Positions 23,426-32,860 of a DNA stretch of 64,000 nt are shown here, one piece after another. Source of the stretch: Pseudomonas syringae (GTDB taxonomy: Bacteria > Pseudomonadota > Gammaproteobacteria > Pseudomonadales > Pseudomonadaceae). The notes under the pieces are model-generated. The model was given only the letters and a program-made list of their open reading frames with translations. It did not search any database and was not told where the DNA came from. The DNA is taken from the NCBI RefSeq assembly GCF_023278085.1, contig NZ_CP066265.1, positions 4,908,501 through 4,972,500 of the forward strand, given 5' to 3'. The translations under genes and the position numbers were made by a program. How positions within the stretch are numbered: position 1 is the first letter of the stretch; each line of letters starts with the position of its first letter.

Positions 23426-23965
23426 TTAGGACGCCAGGTCCATGAAATCCCCGGACTGCACGACGGCCCACGGGCTGAATACCTGCCAGGCCTGCTCGCG
23501 AATGAATTGCCCGCGCAGGAACGGCACCATGCGCTGCTCCATGTCTTGTGGTATCTGGGGTATGAGGCTCGGCTGACTGAAACGTTGCATGCCGAACACT
23601 TCGTCCACCAGCAGACCGGTGAACACTTCGTTGTGCTCGACAACCATGACCCGCCGCTGCCTGCGGACCGGCACCAGTTCATGACCGAAGAAGCCGCACA
23701 GATCCATGATCGGCAGCAGTCGGCCACGCAGGTTCGCGACGCCCACAACCCAGGGTTTCACGCCCGGTATTGCGGCATAACGGGGTTCATGGAGAATTTC
23801 GGCGATTTCGCCGATAGGTGCGACAAAACGCTGTTCGCCCATGCGGAAACCGATGCCGACCCAGTCTTGCTGATGGGTTTCCTGCAGCGGCAGGCCCGCC
23901 GCCAGCGAACGGCAGCGCCGATCCATGTCCAGCAGCAGTTCAAAGGCGGTACGAGGCTCGGCCAT
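23426..23965 (-). CDS. pilI: CheW-like coupling protein PilI
   Basis: A 179-residue CheW-domain adaptor coupling PilJ to ChpA. Visible features are the N-terminal helix MAEPRTAFELLLDMDRRC, the core GIGFRMGEQRFVAPIGEIAEIL, GVANLRGRLLPIMDL (the conserved CheW loop) and VMVVEHNEVFTGLLVDEV. It lies 14 bases after pilH and 52 bases before pilJ on the same strand, in the standard gene order. Confidence 0.93.
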   Translation of the reverse strand: MAEPRTAFELLLDMDRRCRSLAAGLPLQETHQQDWVGIGFRMGEQRFVAPIGEIAEILHEPRYAAIPGVKPWVVGVANLRGRLLPIMDLCGFFGHELVPVRRQRRVMVVEHNEVFTGLLVDEVFGMQRFSQPSLIPQIPQDMEQRMVPFLRGQFIREQAWQVFSPWAVVQSGDFMDLAS

Positions 23966-23979
23966 GGCAGTCCCGGCAA

Positions 23980-24345
23980 TCAGCCGGCCAGCACCGCATT
24001 CAGGGTTTTCATCAGGGTTTCTTCATCCACCGGCTTGGTCAGGTAATCCCGAGCGCCCTGGCGTTTGCCCCAGACCTTGTCGGTTTCCTGGTCCTTGGTG
24101 GTGATCATGATCACCGGGATCATGCTGGTGTCGGCATCCTTGGTCAGCTGGCGCGTGGCCTGAAAGCCGTTGAGGCCCGGCATGACGATGTCCATCAGTA
24201 CGGCATCGGGCTTTTCCTGACGGGCCAGAGCCACACCGTCAGCACCGTTTTCGGCTTTCAGCACTTCATGACCGTGCTTTTCCAGCATGCCGGTGAGTTT
24301 GTACATTTCAGTCGGCGAGTCATCGACGATCAATATTCGAGCCAT
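23980..24345 (-). CDS. pilH: twitching motility response regulator PilH
   Basis: A 121-residue single-domain CheY-like receiver. MARILIVDDSPTEMYKL gives the acidic pocket, Asp52 in VLMDIVMPGLNG is the phosphoacceptor, and Lys near 104 lies in DYLTKPV. PilH acts with PilG downstream of ChpA; in P. aeruginosa it promotes retraction and acts as a phosphate sink. It lies 46 bases after pilG in the operon. Confidence 0.94.
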   Translation of the reverse strand: MARILIVDDSPTEMYKLTGMLEKHGHEVLKAENGADGVALARQEKPDAVLMDIVMPGLNGFQATRQLTKDADTSMIPVIMITTKDQETDKVWGKRQGARDYLTKPVDEETLMKTLNAVLAG

Positions 24346-24391
24346 GGGTGTTCCCCGTCAGATTACAAGCGCGCGACACAAGGCGCGGGCG

Positions 24392-24802
24392 TCACGATAG
24401 ATGTTGTTCTGCTGCAACGAAGCCAGGCACATGAGCCTTGATCGCGCTGAGCAGTTCTTCCTTGTTGAAAGGCTTGGTCAAAAACTGGTCGGAACCGACG
24501 ATCCGCCCCTTGGCCTTGTCGAACAGCCCGTCCTTCGACGACAGCATGATGACCGGCGTGGACTTGAATGCCCGGTTGTTCTTGATCAGCGCGCAGGTCT
24601 GATAACCGTCCAGACGCGGCATCATGATATCGACGAATATGATTCGCGGGTGGTTATCGGCGATCTTGGCCAGGGCGTCGAAACCGTCTATCGCAGTGAT
24701 GACTTCGCAACCTGCGTTTCTGAGCAGCGTTTCGGCGGTGCGGCGGATGGTCTTCGAGTCATCGATGACCATGACTTTCAAGGCGGAGGCGTGTTGTTCC
24801 AT
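24392..24802 (-). CDS. pilG: twitching motility response regulator PilG
   Basis: A CheY-like receiver of 136 residues from ATG 24802 (MEQHASALKVMVIDDSKTIR). A GGAAGAG ribosome site lies 6 bases upstream, whereas the longer frame to 24877 adds 25 residues not found in family members. The phosphoacceptor is Asp58 in FVDIMMPRLDGYQT, and the conserved Lys is in FLTKPFNKEE. PilG is the principal output regulator of the Chp system, promoting pilus extension and cAMP production in P. aeruginosa. It is the first gene of the pilGHIJ-chpA-chpC operon and divergent from gshB. Confidence 0.94.
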   Translation of the reverse strand: MEQHASALKVMVIDDSKTIRRTAETLLRNAGCEVITAIDGFDALAKIADNHPRIIFVDIMMPRLDGYQTCALIKNNRAFKSTPVIMLSSKDGLFDKAKGRIVGSDQFLTKPFNKEELLSAIKAHVPGFVAAEQHLS

Positions 24803-25048
24803 AAGCTGCTCTTCCATCGCCGCAGCGAATTTTTGCGCATTCTGCGAGGCACTGGGAGCCCGACGGTATCGGTTCAATGATCCACAGGGACCGAAGACCG
24901 GATGCCGAGCCTTTTTAGCACACTCTCCAGACGCAATCCATAAAGTGCACCGTGGCAGGCCTGCCCCTTGACCGGGAGCAATCGGAGCGCCACCCTGATG
25001 CCAATTTTTACGGCCATCGCGGCCTTTACCGATCAGAGGATATTGCCC

Positions 25049-26008
25049 ATGAGCGTTCGCCTAGGGATTGTCATGGACCCCATTGAGCGCATCTCCTATA
25101 AAAAGGATAGCTCGCTGGCCATGCTCCTTGCCGCACAGGAACGCGGCTGGTCGCTGTTCTACATGGAACAGAAAGACCTTTACCAGAACGCCGGCCAGGC
25201 CCGCGGGCGCATGAAGCCACTCAAGGTGTTCGCCGATCCGGCCAAATGGTTCGAATTCGAAGCCGAAATCGACGCAGGCCTTGATGATCTGGACGTGATC
25301 CTGATGCGCAAGGATCCGCCGTTCGACATGGAATTCGTCTACACCACCTACCTGCTGGAACAGGCCGAGCGCGCTGGCGTGCTGGTGGTCAACAAGCCGC
25401 AGAGCCTGCGTGACTGTAACGAAAAGCTGTTTGCCACGCTGTTTCCGCAGTGTACCCCGCCGACGCTGGTCAGCCGCCGCGCCGACATCATTCGCGAATT
25501 CGCCGAGCAACAGGGTGACGTGATCCTCAAGCCGCTGGACGGCATGGGCGGCGCATCGATCTTCCGCCACCGTGCGGGTGACCCAAACCTGTCGGTGATC
25601 CTCGAAACCCTGACCGCCCATGGCACGCAACAGATCATGGCGCAGGGCTACCTGCCGGCCATCAAGGACGGCGACAAGCGCATCCTGATGGTCGATGGCG
25701 AACCAGTGCCGTACTGTCTGGCGCGAATCCCGGCAGCGGGCGAGACGCGTGGCAACCTGGCGGCTGGTGGTCGTGGCGAAGCACGCCCGTTGAGCGACAA
25801 GGACCGCTGGATCGCCGAGCAGATCGGCCCGACCCTGCGCGAAAAAGGCCTGTTGTTCGTCGGCCTCGACGTGATCGGCGAGCACCTGACCGAAATCAAC
25901 GTCACCAGCCCGACCTGCATCCGCGAAATCGACAACGCCTTCGGCACCAATATTGGCAGCCTGTTGATGGATGCGATCGAGAAGAAGCTGCAAGCGCGCA
26001 AAGGCTGA
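25049..26008 (+). CDS. gshB: glutathione synthetase
   Basis: Joins gamma-glutamylcysteine and glycine using ATP, the second step of glutathione synthesis. ATG 25049 (MSVRLGIVMDPIERISYKKDSS) gives 319 residues, the family length; CAGAGGA at 25034-25040 is the ribosome site, and the in-frame ATG at 24968 is unlikely. ATP-grasp features include DVILMRKDPPFDMEFVYTTY, NKPQSLRDCNEKL, VILKPLDGMGGASIF and the C-terminal TEINVTSPTCIREI. It is divergent from pilG, as in other pseudomonads. A stem-loop follows at 26021-26053. Confidence 0.96.
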   Translation: MSVRLGIVMDPIERISYKKDSSLAMLLAAQERGWSLFYMEQKDLYQNAGQARGRMKPLKVFADPAKWFEFEAEIDAGLDDLDVILMRKDPPFDMEFVYTTYLLEQAERAGVLVVNKPQSLRDCNEKLFATLFPQCTPPTLVSRRADIIREFAEQQGDVILKPLDGMGGASIFRHRAGDPNLSVILETLTAHGTQQIMAQGYLPAIKDGDKRILMVDGEPVPYCLARIPAAGETRGNLAAGGRGEARPLSDKDRWIAEQIGPTLREKGLLFVGLDVIGEHLTEINVTSPTCIREIDNAFGTNIGSLLMDAIEKKLQARKG

Positions 26009-26020
26009 TCGGTTGCTGAC

Positions 26021-26053
26021 GCCGTTGACGACGGGTAACGCCCGTACAACGGC
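26021..26053 (+). terminator. stem-loop after gshB (no T-run)
   Basis: An outer stem GCCGTTG/CAACGGC and an inner stem ACGGG/CCCGT with a 5-base loop follow the gshB stop. No run of T follows, so this is either a Rho-assisted or processed 3' end or simply a structured spacer. Confidence 0.4.
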
Positions 26054-26171
26054 GAAGGCGATTCCCTTCGTCCGATCCGCAACCAGGCTGCACCGCACAT
26101 TGCGTTATCATGCGCCACCTGTGACACGACACGGATTTTGACATGCAGGCTGACGAGATGCTGAACCGCCA

Positions 26172-27074
26172 ATGACCTCCATGGCCCGAAACGACCTCCC
26201 CCTCGAACTCACCAACGTGGGTGTGCGCCCCGCTGATCGCCTGGGTTTTACCCTGTTGATTGCAGCGCTGATTCACCTGGCGATAATCCTTGGCGTGGGT
26301 TTTACCTACGTCAAACCGGAACATATCTCGCAGACGCTGGAAATCACCCTCGCTACCTTCAAGAGCGACGAGAAGCCTAAACAGGCAGACTTTCTGGCGC
26401 AGGACGATCAGCAAGGCAGCGGCACGCTGGACAAGGCCGAAACGCTGAAGACCACCGAACTGGCGCCTTATCAGGACACCAAGGTCAACAAGGTCACTCC
26501 GCCGCCAGCCAGCAAGCCGGTGGTCAAGCAGGAAGCGCCTAAGACCGCCGTCGCGACCACCGCGCCCAGCCAGCAGAAAACCGTGGCCAAGCGCGAAGAG
26601 GTCAAGCCAGATCCGGCGACCAAGGCCGCGCCGACGTTTGACAGCTCGGAACTGAGCAACGAAATTGCCAGCCTCGAAGCCGAACTCTCGAACGAGCAGC
26701 AGGCGTACGCCAAGCGGCCGAAGATCCACCGCCTCAACGCAGCCTCGACCATGCGCGACAAAGGTGCCTGGTACAAGGACGACTGGCGCAAGAAGGTCGA
26801 ACGGGTCGGGAACCTGAACTATCCTGAAGAAGCACGCCGCAAGCAGATCTACGGCAATTTGCGACTTCTTGTGTCGATCAATCGGGATGGTTCGCTGTAC
26901 GAAGTGCTGGTGCTGGAGTCCTCGGGACAACCGCTGCTGGATCAGGCCGCGCAGCGAATCGTGCGTCTGGCTGCGCCTTTTGCACCGTTCACCGGCGATC
27001 TGGCAGACATCGACCGGCTCGAGATCATTCGCACCTGGAAATTTGCACGCGGCGATAAACTCTCCAGCAACTGA
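26172..27074 (+). CDS. tonB: TonB-family energy transducer
   Basis: A 300-residue TonB protein spanning the periplasm and passing proton-motive energy to outer-membrane receptors. One N-terminal membrane helix lies at about residues 25-46, followed by a Lys/Pro/Glu-rich spacer (about 60-165). The C-terminal TonB domain (about 200-295) contains YPEEARRKQIYGNLRLLVSI and LVLESSGQPLLDQAAQ. No exbB or exbD is adjacent. In this position P. aeruginosa carries tonB3, which has been linked to twitching motility. ATG 26172 and ATG 26181 are both possible starts because neither has a strong ribosome site. Confidence 0.88.
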   Translation: MTSMARNDLPLELTNVGVRPADRLGFTLLIAALIHLAIILGVGFTYVKPEHISQTLEITLATFKSDEKPKQADFLAQDDQQGSGTLDKAETLKTTELAPYQDTKVNKVTPPPASKPVVKQEAPKTAVATTAPSQQKTVAKREEVKPDPATKAAPTFDSSELSNEIASLEAELSNEQQAYAKRPKIHRLNAASTMRDKGAWYKDDWRKKVERVGNLNYPEEARRKQIYGNLRLLVSINRDGSLYEVLVLESSGQPLLDQAAQRIVRLAAPFAPFTGDLADIDRLEIIRTWKFARGDKLSSN

Positions 27075-27149
27075 CATTTTTGCCGACGGATGCTTTACAG
27101 GTATAAGTGCCAGTTGTCAGGCCAGTAACACGACGCCACACTAGGACTC

Positions 27150-27722
27150 ATGAAAAAAGTCTCTCCGAGTTATCTCAAGCACCAGTTCCTGATCGCCATG
27201 CCTCACATGCATGACGAGAACTTTGCTCAGACCTTGACCTACGTTGTCGAGCACAACGCCAATGGCGCCATGGGGCTGGTGATCAACCGCCCGCAAAGCC
27301 TGACCCTGGCGGATGTGCTTGAACAACTGCGACCGGAGCTGCCGGCACCCAAGCGCTGCCAGGAAATCGCCATTCATTCAGGCGGCCCGGTGCAGACCGA
27401 CCGCGGCTTTGTCCTGCACCCCAGTGGCCAGATGTTTCAGGCCACAGTCGCGCTGCCGGGCGGGATCTCGCTGTCCACCTCGCAGGACGTGCTGTTTTCC
27501 ATCGCTGACGGTTATGGGCCTGATCAAAATGTGATCACCCTTGGCTACGCCGGATGGGACGCAGGCCAACTGGATGCCGAAATGGCCGACAACGCCTGGC
27601 TGACCTGTTCGTTTGACCCGGCCATCCTGTTCGACATCGACAGCGAGCAGCGCCTCGATGCCGCCGCCAGACGCCTCGGCGTCAATCTCAGCCTTATCTC
27701 GACCCAGGCAGGACACGCCTGA
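27150..27722 (+). CDS. yqgE: YqgE/AlgH family protein
   Basis: A 190-residue UPF0301 (YqgE/AlgH) protein. Typical sequence includes LKHQFLIAMPHMHDENFAQTL, GAMGLVINRP and GGPVQTDRGFVLH. Molecular function is not established; the family was once named as an alginate regulator in P. aeruginosa. It overlaps ruvX by one base (TGATG), as in most gammaproteobacteria, so it is translationally coupled to it. Confidence 0.93.
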   Translation: MKKVSPSYLKHQFLIAMPHMHDENFAQTLTYVVEHNANGAMGLVINRPQSLTLADVLEQLRPELPAPKRCQEIAIHSGGPVQTDRGFVLHPSGQMFQATVALPGGISLSTSQDVLFSIADGYGPDQNVITLGYAGWDAGQLDAEMADNAWLTCSFDPAILFDIDSEQRLDAAARRLGVNLSLISTQAGHA

Positions 27723-28162
27723 TGGCCGCGCTACGCTTGCTGCTCGGGATTGATTACGGCACCAAACAGATCGGCGTTGCGGTCGGCCAGGCGATTACCG
27801 GCCAGGCTCGCGAGCTGTGTACGCTCAAGGCACAGAACGGCGTGCCGGACTGGGACAAGGTCCAGGCGCTGATTAGCGAATGGAAACCTGACGCCATCGT
27901 GGTCGGCCTGCCGTTGAACATGGACGGCACGCCCAGCGACATGAGCGCCCGCGCCGAAAAGTTTTCGCGCAAACTCAACGGACGCTTTGGTGTAACGGTC
28001 TACACCCATGATGAACGCCTGACCACCTTCGAAGCCAAAGGCGAGCGCATGGCACGCGGCGGCCAGAAAGGCAGCTACCGGGATAATCCGGTGGACGCCA
28101 TCGCCGCTGCGCTGCTGCTGCAAGGCTGGCTGGACGCGCACCCCGAACTGTTGAATGTGTGA
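27722..28162 (+). CDS. ruvX: RuvX/YqgF RNase H-fold nuclease (putative Holliday junction resolvase)
   Basis: A 146-residue YqgF protein with the RNase H-like fold. [16 protein letters not shown] supplies the first acidic residue, [14 protein letters not shown] the second region, and [15 protein letters not shown] plus the late [19 protein letters not shown] the rest of the active site. The family acts on branched DNA and in 16S rRNA 5'-end processing. It is coupled to yqgE upstream; pyrR follows after about 100 bases. Confidence 0.94.
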   Translation: MAALRLLLGIDYGTKQIGVAVGQAITGQARELCTLKAQNGVPDWDKVQALISEWKPDAIVVGLPLNMDGTPSDMSARAEKFSRKLNGRFGVTVYTHDERLTTFEAKGERMARGGQKGSYRDNPVDAIAAALLLQGWLDAHPELLNV

Positions 28163-28260
28163 CTTTTACACGCCCTGTCGCTTCGAGATATCCGGATCAG
28201 ACGTTATCGCTTGAGCAATGCGCCATGGATGGACGCTGCCCGAGCCTCAAAGGAGCAACC

Positions 28261-28773
28261 ATGAGCCTGCCCAATCCCGCCGAACTGATTCGTCAGATGG
28301 CCACTGACCTGAACGCTCATCTGAGCAAGCGCGGCATCAGCGAGCCTCGTTTCATTGGTATTCGCACCGGTGGCGTGTGGGTCGCCCAGGCACTGCTCAA
28401 GGAGCTGGACACGCCCTCGCCGCTCGGCACCCTGGACGTGTCGTTCTACCGCGATGATTTCAGCCAGAACGGCCTGCACCCGCAGGTGCGCCCTTCGGAA
28501 CTGCCTTTCGAGATCGAAGGACAGCACCTGGTGCTGATCGACGACGTGCTGATGAGCGGCCGCACCATTCGCGCCGCGCTCAACGAACTGTTCGATTACG
28601 GACGCCCGGCCAGCGTCACGCTGGTCTGCCTGCTGGACCTGGACGCCGGGGAACTGCCGATCCGCCCGAATGTGGTCGGCGCAACCCTGTCGCTGGCACC
28701 CCACGAACGTATCAAGCTGTCCGGCCCCGAACCGATGGCGCTCGAACTTCAAGACCTCTCCACCGCCCTTTAA
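28261..28773 (+). CDS. pyrR: bifunctional pyrimidine regulator/uracil phosphoribosyltransferase PyrR
   Basis: A 170-residue phosphoribosyltransferase-fold protein. The start at ATG 28261 is set by AAAGGAG 8 bases upstream; the frame is open from 28159 but without signals. The PRPP loop is [18 protein letters not shown], preceded by [14 protein letters not shown]. It opens the pyrR-pyrB-pyrC' operon, 12 bases before pyrB. In pseudomonads PyrR is implicated in pyrimidine-responsive control of this operon, but I see no clear attenuator in the short leader. Confidence 0.93.
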   Translation: MSLPNPAELIRQMATDLNAHLSKRGISEPRFIGIRTGGVWVAQALLKELDTPSPLGTLDVSFYRDDFSQNGLHPQVRPSELPFEIEGQHLVLIDDVLMSGRTIRAALNELFDYGRPASVTLVCLLDLDAGELPIRPNVVGATLSLAPHERIKLSGPEPMALELQDLSTAL

Positions 28774-28785
28774 GAGTCCATTGCG

Positions 28786-29790
28786 ATGACGCCTCTCGAC
28801 GCCAAGCGCCCGCTGCAGCTCAACCATCAGGGCCAGCTGCGCCATTTTCTGTCTCTGGACGGCTTGCCCCGCGAGCTGCTCACCGAAATCCTCGACACCG
28901 CAGACTCGTTCCTAGAAGTCGGCGCCCGAGCGGTGAAGAAGGTCCCGTTGTTGCGCGGCAAGACGGTGTGCAACGTGTTCTTCGAAAACTCGACACGCAC
29001 CCGGACCACCTTTGAACTGGCGGCACAGCGGCTGTCGGCCGACGTGATTACCCTGAACGTCTCGACCTCGTCCACCAGCAAGGGCGAAACGCTGTTCGAC
29101 ACCCTGCGCAACCTTGAGGCGATGGCCGCCGACATGTTCGTCGTGCGCCATGCAGACTCGGGCGCAGCGCACTTCATTGCCGAGCACGTATGCCCGGACG
29201 TGGCAATCATCAATGGCGGTGACGGCCGCCATGCCCACCCGACCCAGGGCATGCTCGACATGCTGACGATCCGTCGCCACAAGGGCGGCTTCGAGAACCT
29301 GTCGGTGGCCATCGTCGGCGACATCCTGCATTCGCGCGTGGCGCGCTCCAACATGATCGCGCTCAAGGCACTGGGCTGCCCGGACATCCGCGTGATCGGG
29401 CCGAAAACCCTGCTGCCGATCGGTGTCGAGCAGTACGGCGTCAAGGTCTACACCGACCTCAACGAAGGGTTGAAGGACGTCGACGTGGTCATCATGCTGC
29501 GCCTGCAACGCGAGCGCATGACCGGTGGCCTGTTGCCCAGCGAAGGCGAGTTCTATCGCCTGTTCGGCCTGACCACTGCGCGTCTGGCGGTGGCAAAACC
29601 GGACGCGATTGTCATGCACCCCGGCCCGATCAACCGCGGGGTGGAAATTGAATCGGCGGTGGCCGACGGAGCGCATTCGGTGATTCTCAATCAGGTGACC
29701 TACGGCATCGCCGTGCGCATGGCGGTGCTGTCCATGGCCATGAGCGGGCAAAACGCCCAACGACAATTCGAGCAGGAGAACGCCCAGTGA
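28786..29790 (+). CDS. pyrB: aspartate carbamoyltransferase catalytic subunit
   Basis: Catalyses carbamoyl phosphate plus aspartate to carbamoyl-aspartate, the committed step of pyrimidine synthesis. It has 334 residues with [18 protein letters not shown] (carbamoyl phosphate site, STRTR at 69-73), [17 protein letters not shown] and [12 protein letters not shown]. The N-terminus is extended by about 20 residues compared with the E. coli subunit, as in other pseudomonads, where it takes part in nucleotide binding. It overlaps the pseudo-dihydroorotase gene by 4 bases, consistent with a stoichiometric complex. Confidence 0.96.
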   Translation: MTPLDAKRPLQLNHQGQLRHFLSLDGLPRELLTEILDTADSFLEVGARAVKKVPLLRGKTVCNVFFENSTRTRTTFELAAQRLSADVITLNVSTSSTSKGETLFDTLRNLEAMAADMFVVRHADSGAAHFIAEHVCPDVAIINGGDGRHAHPTQGMLDMLTIRRHKGGFENLSVAIVGDILHSRVARSNMIALKALGCPDIRVIGPKTLLPIGVEQYGVKVYTDLNEGLKDVDVVIMLRLQRERMTGGLLPSEGEFYRLFGLTTARLAVAKPDAIVMHPGPINRGVEIESAVADGAHSVILNQVTYGIAVRMAVLSMAMSGQNAQRQFEQENAQ

Positions 29791-31058
29791 AGCTCAGCAT
29801 CCTCGGCGCTCGCGTCATCGACCCGGTCAGCGGGCTGGATCAGATTACCGACCTGCACATTGAGGCAGGCAAGCTTGCCGCGATCGGTGCCGCACCGACT
29901 GGTTTCGAGCCCGTGCAAACCATCGACGCCAGCGGGCTGGTGGCCGCCCCCGGGCTGGTCGATCTCAATGTCTCCCTGCGCGAGCCGGGCTACAGCCGCA
30001 AAGGCAGCATCGCCAGCGAAACCCGTGCGGCCGTCGCAGGCGGCGTGACCAGCGTGTGCTGCCCGCCACGTACCAAACCGGTACTCGACACGTCGGCAGT
30101 GGCCGAACTGATCCTCGACCGCGCCCGTGAAGCCGGTTTCAGCAAGGTGTTCCCGATCGGTGCGCTGAGCAAGGGCCTGGAAGGCGAGCAGCTGGCAGAA
30201 CTGATCGCCCTGCGCGACGCTGGCTGCGTAGCATTCGGCAACGGCCTGAGCAGCTTCAGCAACACCCGTACGCTGTGCCGGGCACTGGAGTACGCGGCCA
30301 CTTTCGACCTGACCGTGATTTTCAACTCTCAGGACCGTGACCTGGCCGAAGGTGGCCTGGCGCATGAAGGCCCGACCGCCAGCTTTCTGGGCCTGGCAGG
30401 CATTCCTGAAACCGCCGAGACAGTGGCGCTGGCGCGTGATCTGCTGCTGGTCGAGCAAAGCGGCGTGCGTGCGCACTTCAGCCAGTTGACCAGTGCGCGA
30501 GGCGCGGCATTGATCGCCCAGGCACAGGGCCGCGGGTTGCCGGTGACGGCGGATGTCGCGTTGTACCAATTGATTTTGACCGATGAAGCGCTGATCGACT
30601 TTTCCAGCCTGTATCACGTTCAGCCGCCGCTGCGCACCCGCGCTGACCGCGATGGTCTGCGTGAGGCCGTGAAGTCGGGGGTGATTCAGGCGATATCGAG
30701 CCACCACCAACCGCACGAGCGCGATGCCAAGCTGGCACCGTTCGGCGCCACCGAGCCAGGCATCAGCAGTGTGGAGCTGTTGTTGCCACTGGCCATGACC
30801 CTGGTCGAAGACGGCCTGCTGGACTTGCCAACCCTGCTCGCCCGGCTGAGCAGCGGCCCCGCCGCCGCGCTGCGTCTGCCAGCCGGTAAACTGAGCGCCG
30901 GCTCGCCAGCGGACATCGTGCTGTTCGATCCCGCTGCGTCGACCCTTGCCGGAGAAACCTGGCTGTCAAAAGGCGAAAACTGCCCCTTCATCGGCCACTG
31001 CCTGCCGGGCTCGGTGCGCTACACGCTGGTGGATGGACGGATCAGCTACAGCCGTTGA
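29787..31058 (+). CDS. pyrC: inactive dihydroorotase homologue PyrC' (structural ATCase partner)
   Basis: A 423-residue dihydroorotase-fold protein that has lost its metal ligands. Where active enzymes have DxHxHLREPG, this one reads [17 protein letters not shown], with both His replaced. Pseudomonas ATCase is known to be a dodecamer of PyrB and such a pseudo-dihydroorotase (pyrC' or pyrX), in which it serves assembly. The 4-base overlap with pyrB fits that. A functional PyrC should be encoded elsewhere. The frame is full length and shows no sign of decay. Confidence 0.93.
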   Translation: MKLSILGARVIDPVSGLDQITDLHIEAGKLAAIGAAPTGFEPVQTIDASGLVAAPGLVDLNVSLREPGYSRKGSIASETRAAVAGGVTSVCCPPRTKPVLDTSAVAELILDRAREAGFSKVFPIGALSKGLEGEQLAELIALRDAGCVAFGNGLSSFSNTRTLCRALEYAATFDLTVIFNSQDRDLAEGGLAHEGPTASFLGLAGIPETAETVALARDLLLVEQSGVRAHFSQLTSARGAALIAQAQGRGLPVTADVALYQLILTDEALIDFSSLYHVQPPLRTRADRDGLREAVKSGVIQAISSHHQPHERDAKLAPFGATEPGISSVELLLPLAMTLVEDGLLDLPTLLARLSSGPAAALRLPAGKLSAGSPADIVLFDPAASTLAGETWLSKGENCPFIGHCLPGSVRYTLVDGRISYSR

Positions 31059-31070
31059 GTCCGCCTTGAG

Positions 31071-31498
31071 CTATCGTTCCCGCGCCAGAGTGTGAGGAAC
31101 GATAATCCCAACTATCGTGCGACGCTCCGCGTCCGATCCTGAATCTATGGCGCGGCGCAGATCTGTGACGCGGAGCGTCACCCACGGCATTCCCACGCTG
31201 AAGCGTGAGGAACGATAATCCCAGCTATCGTGCGACGCTCCACGTCGGCATGCCGTTCTGGACGCTCTGCGTCCGATCCTGAATCTGTGGCGTAGTGCAG
31301 ATCTGTGACGCGGAGCGTCACGACAGGCATTCCCACGCTGGAGCGTGAGGAACGATAATTCCAATTATCGTGCGACGCTCTGCGTCGGCATGCCGTTCTG
31401 GACGCTCTGCGTCCGATCCTGAATCTATGGCGCGGCGCAGATCTGTAACGCGGAGCGTCACCCAAGGCATTCCCACGCTGGAGCGTGAGGAACGATAG
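31071..31498 (+). repeat. tandem composite palindromic repeats, locus B (three units)
   Basis: This fills the 451-base gap between convergent pyrC' and the TM2 gene. A partial leader at 31071 is followed by units starting at 31112 (113 bases), 31225 (140) and 31365 (about 133). The first unit lacks about 27 bases between two GACGCTC-n-GCGTC mini-palindromes, as if lost by recombination between them. No protein-coding capacity is believed despite open frames across the array. Confidence 0.92.
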
Positions 31499-31509
31499 CT
31501 CTGTAACCA

Positions 31510-31914
31510 TCAACCGCGCTGGGCGTTCTTCATCGAGATCTGGTCATTCATCGTCCAGAAGTCATACAGAATGCCGATCAGAAACAACCCGCCGGTAAAC
31601 AGGTAGATCACACCGGTGATCCATTTGCCCTGGTACATGCGGTGTACGCCAAACAGGCCAAGGAAGGTCAGCAGCACCCACGCCACGCTGTAATCGGTCG
31701 AGCCGGGGGTGAAGCGCAGGTCAGCCTCGCGATCCATCGACGGGATCAGGAACAGGTCGATCAGCCAGCCGATACCAAACAAGCCAAACGTGAAGAACCA
31801 AAGGGTCCCGGTCACCGGCTTGCCGTAATAGAAACGATGCGCCCCGAGAAACCCGAAAATCCACATCAGGTAGCCCATGACCTTGCTGTGTGTGTCAGAA
31901 CGATAGCCGTTCAT
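31510..31914 (-). CDS. TM2 domain membrane protein
   Basis: A 134-residue membrane protein from ATG 31914, which has GAGAGGG upstream; the frame continues to 32118 without start signals. It contains paired TM2-type helices: SKVMGYLMWIFGFLGAHRFYYG with WFFTFGLFGIGWLIDLFLIP, and a second pair VAWVLLTFLGLFGVHRMYQG with IYLFTGGLFLIGILYDF. This gives four membrane segments from two TM2 repeats. No function is established for bacterial TM2 proteins. It is convergent with pyrC' and divergent from the NlpC/P60 gene. Confidence 0.88.
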   Translation of the reverse strand: MNGYRSDTHSKVMGYLMWIFGFLGAHRFYYGKPVTGTLWFFTFGLFGIGWLIDLFLIPSMDREADLRFTPGSTDYSVAWVLLTFLGLFGVHRMYQGKWITGVIYLFTGGLFLIGILYDFWTMNDQISMKNAQRG

Positions 31915-32164
31915 TTTTACCCTCTCTGCGCTGATAGAAAAAAATACATAACAAATTTGTGACTTGGTTTCGCCATTCCGACGTATGGCAACCGAGGCGG
32001 TTTTATGCCGCCAAGCCCTTGTCGCTAAAGGGATTAGCGAAAAAAGGGAAAGAATCTGTCGCATAAAACGTAACGATGCCAGTGTGACGCACTCGACAAA
32101 TGGGGTCAGATTTTTCAAAAAAGCTGTTATAAAGTTGCGCGCTGACCACTATGAGCCCTGCCGA

Positions 32165-32842
32165 ATGCGTCCTTTTTTCAAGACATGGCTAACCATTTGC
32201 CTATTTGTGCCACTGGCCGCCCACGCCACCAATCGTGAGCAACAACTTCCTGCGAGCTTCACGGGCTACACCGCCAAAAGTCACTCTTCACCGGCACTCG
32301 CGACTCGCACTGCACCTCAGGAAGCCACTACCACCCGAATCCAGACTGGCAACACCCGCACAGTCCAGAAGCCGCTTTCCCGCAAGAACGCCAACAAGGC
32401 TGCGGCCTTGCAGGCTTCCGTCCCGGCCAAACAGGGCAGTGCCGTTGTAAAACGCGCCCTGCAGGCAGTCGGAACGCCTTATCGCTGGGGCGGCACTACG
32501 CCCGGTAAAGGCCTCGATTGCAGCGGTCTGGTCAAGTACGCCTACACGGACGTCCGTGAAGTCGACCTGCCGCGCACCTCCAACGCCATGGCCCAGGGTC
32601 ATGGTCAGACGGTGGATCGCAAGGACCTGAAACCGGGTGATCTGCTGTTCTTCAACATCAAGAGCCGCAACATCAACCACGTCGCCATTTACCTGGGCGA
32701 CAACAAGTTCGTTCATGCGCCGCGCCGTGGCAAGGCGGTTACTGTCGATACGCTGAACAAACCGTATTGGAACAGCCACTACAAGATCGCCAAGCGTGTG
32801 TTGCCCAAGCAGCCAGGACAGATGCGCGTCGTCCAGCGCTGA
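32165..32842 (+). CDS. secreted NlpC/P60 peptidoglycan endopeptidase
   Basis: A 225-residue protein starting at ATG 32165 with the signal peptide MRPFFKTWLTICLFVPLAAHA. After a Thr/Ala-rich linker, the C-terminal NlpC/P60 domain (about residues 92-215) carries the catalytic Cys119 in GLDCSGLVKYAY, His172 in NHVAIYLG and a third polar residue at His184 in FVHAP. Such enzymes cleave within the stem peptide of peptidoglycan. It is a single gene ending in a strong terminator. The longer in-frame start at 31964 runs through promoter DNA and is not used here. Confidence 0.9.
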   Translation: MRPFFKTWLTICLFVPLAAHATNREQQLPASFTGYTAKSHSSPALATRTAPQEATTTRIQTGNTRTVQKPLSRKNANKAAALQASVPAKQGSAVVKRALQAVGTPYRWGGTTPGKGLDCSGLVKYAYTDVREVDLPRTSNAMAQGHGQTVDRKDLKPGDLLFFNIKSRNINHVAIYLGDNKFVHAPRRGKAVTVDTLNKPYWNSHYKIAKRVLPKQPGQMRVVQR

Positions 32843-32860
32843 TCTGATCTCTGCCTGACA

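Noticed and set aside
26143..26175. Ten-codon open frame overlapping the tonB start (ATGA)
   Set aside because: The position could allow coupled translation, but there is no good ribosome site and it is too short to support from one sequence.
31071..31513. Open frames across repeat locus B, or a CRISPR array
   Set aside because: Units are 113-140 bases with conserved content throughout and no short constant repeat with unique spacers, and no cas genes are near. The frames simply follow the repeat.
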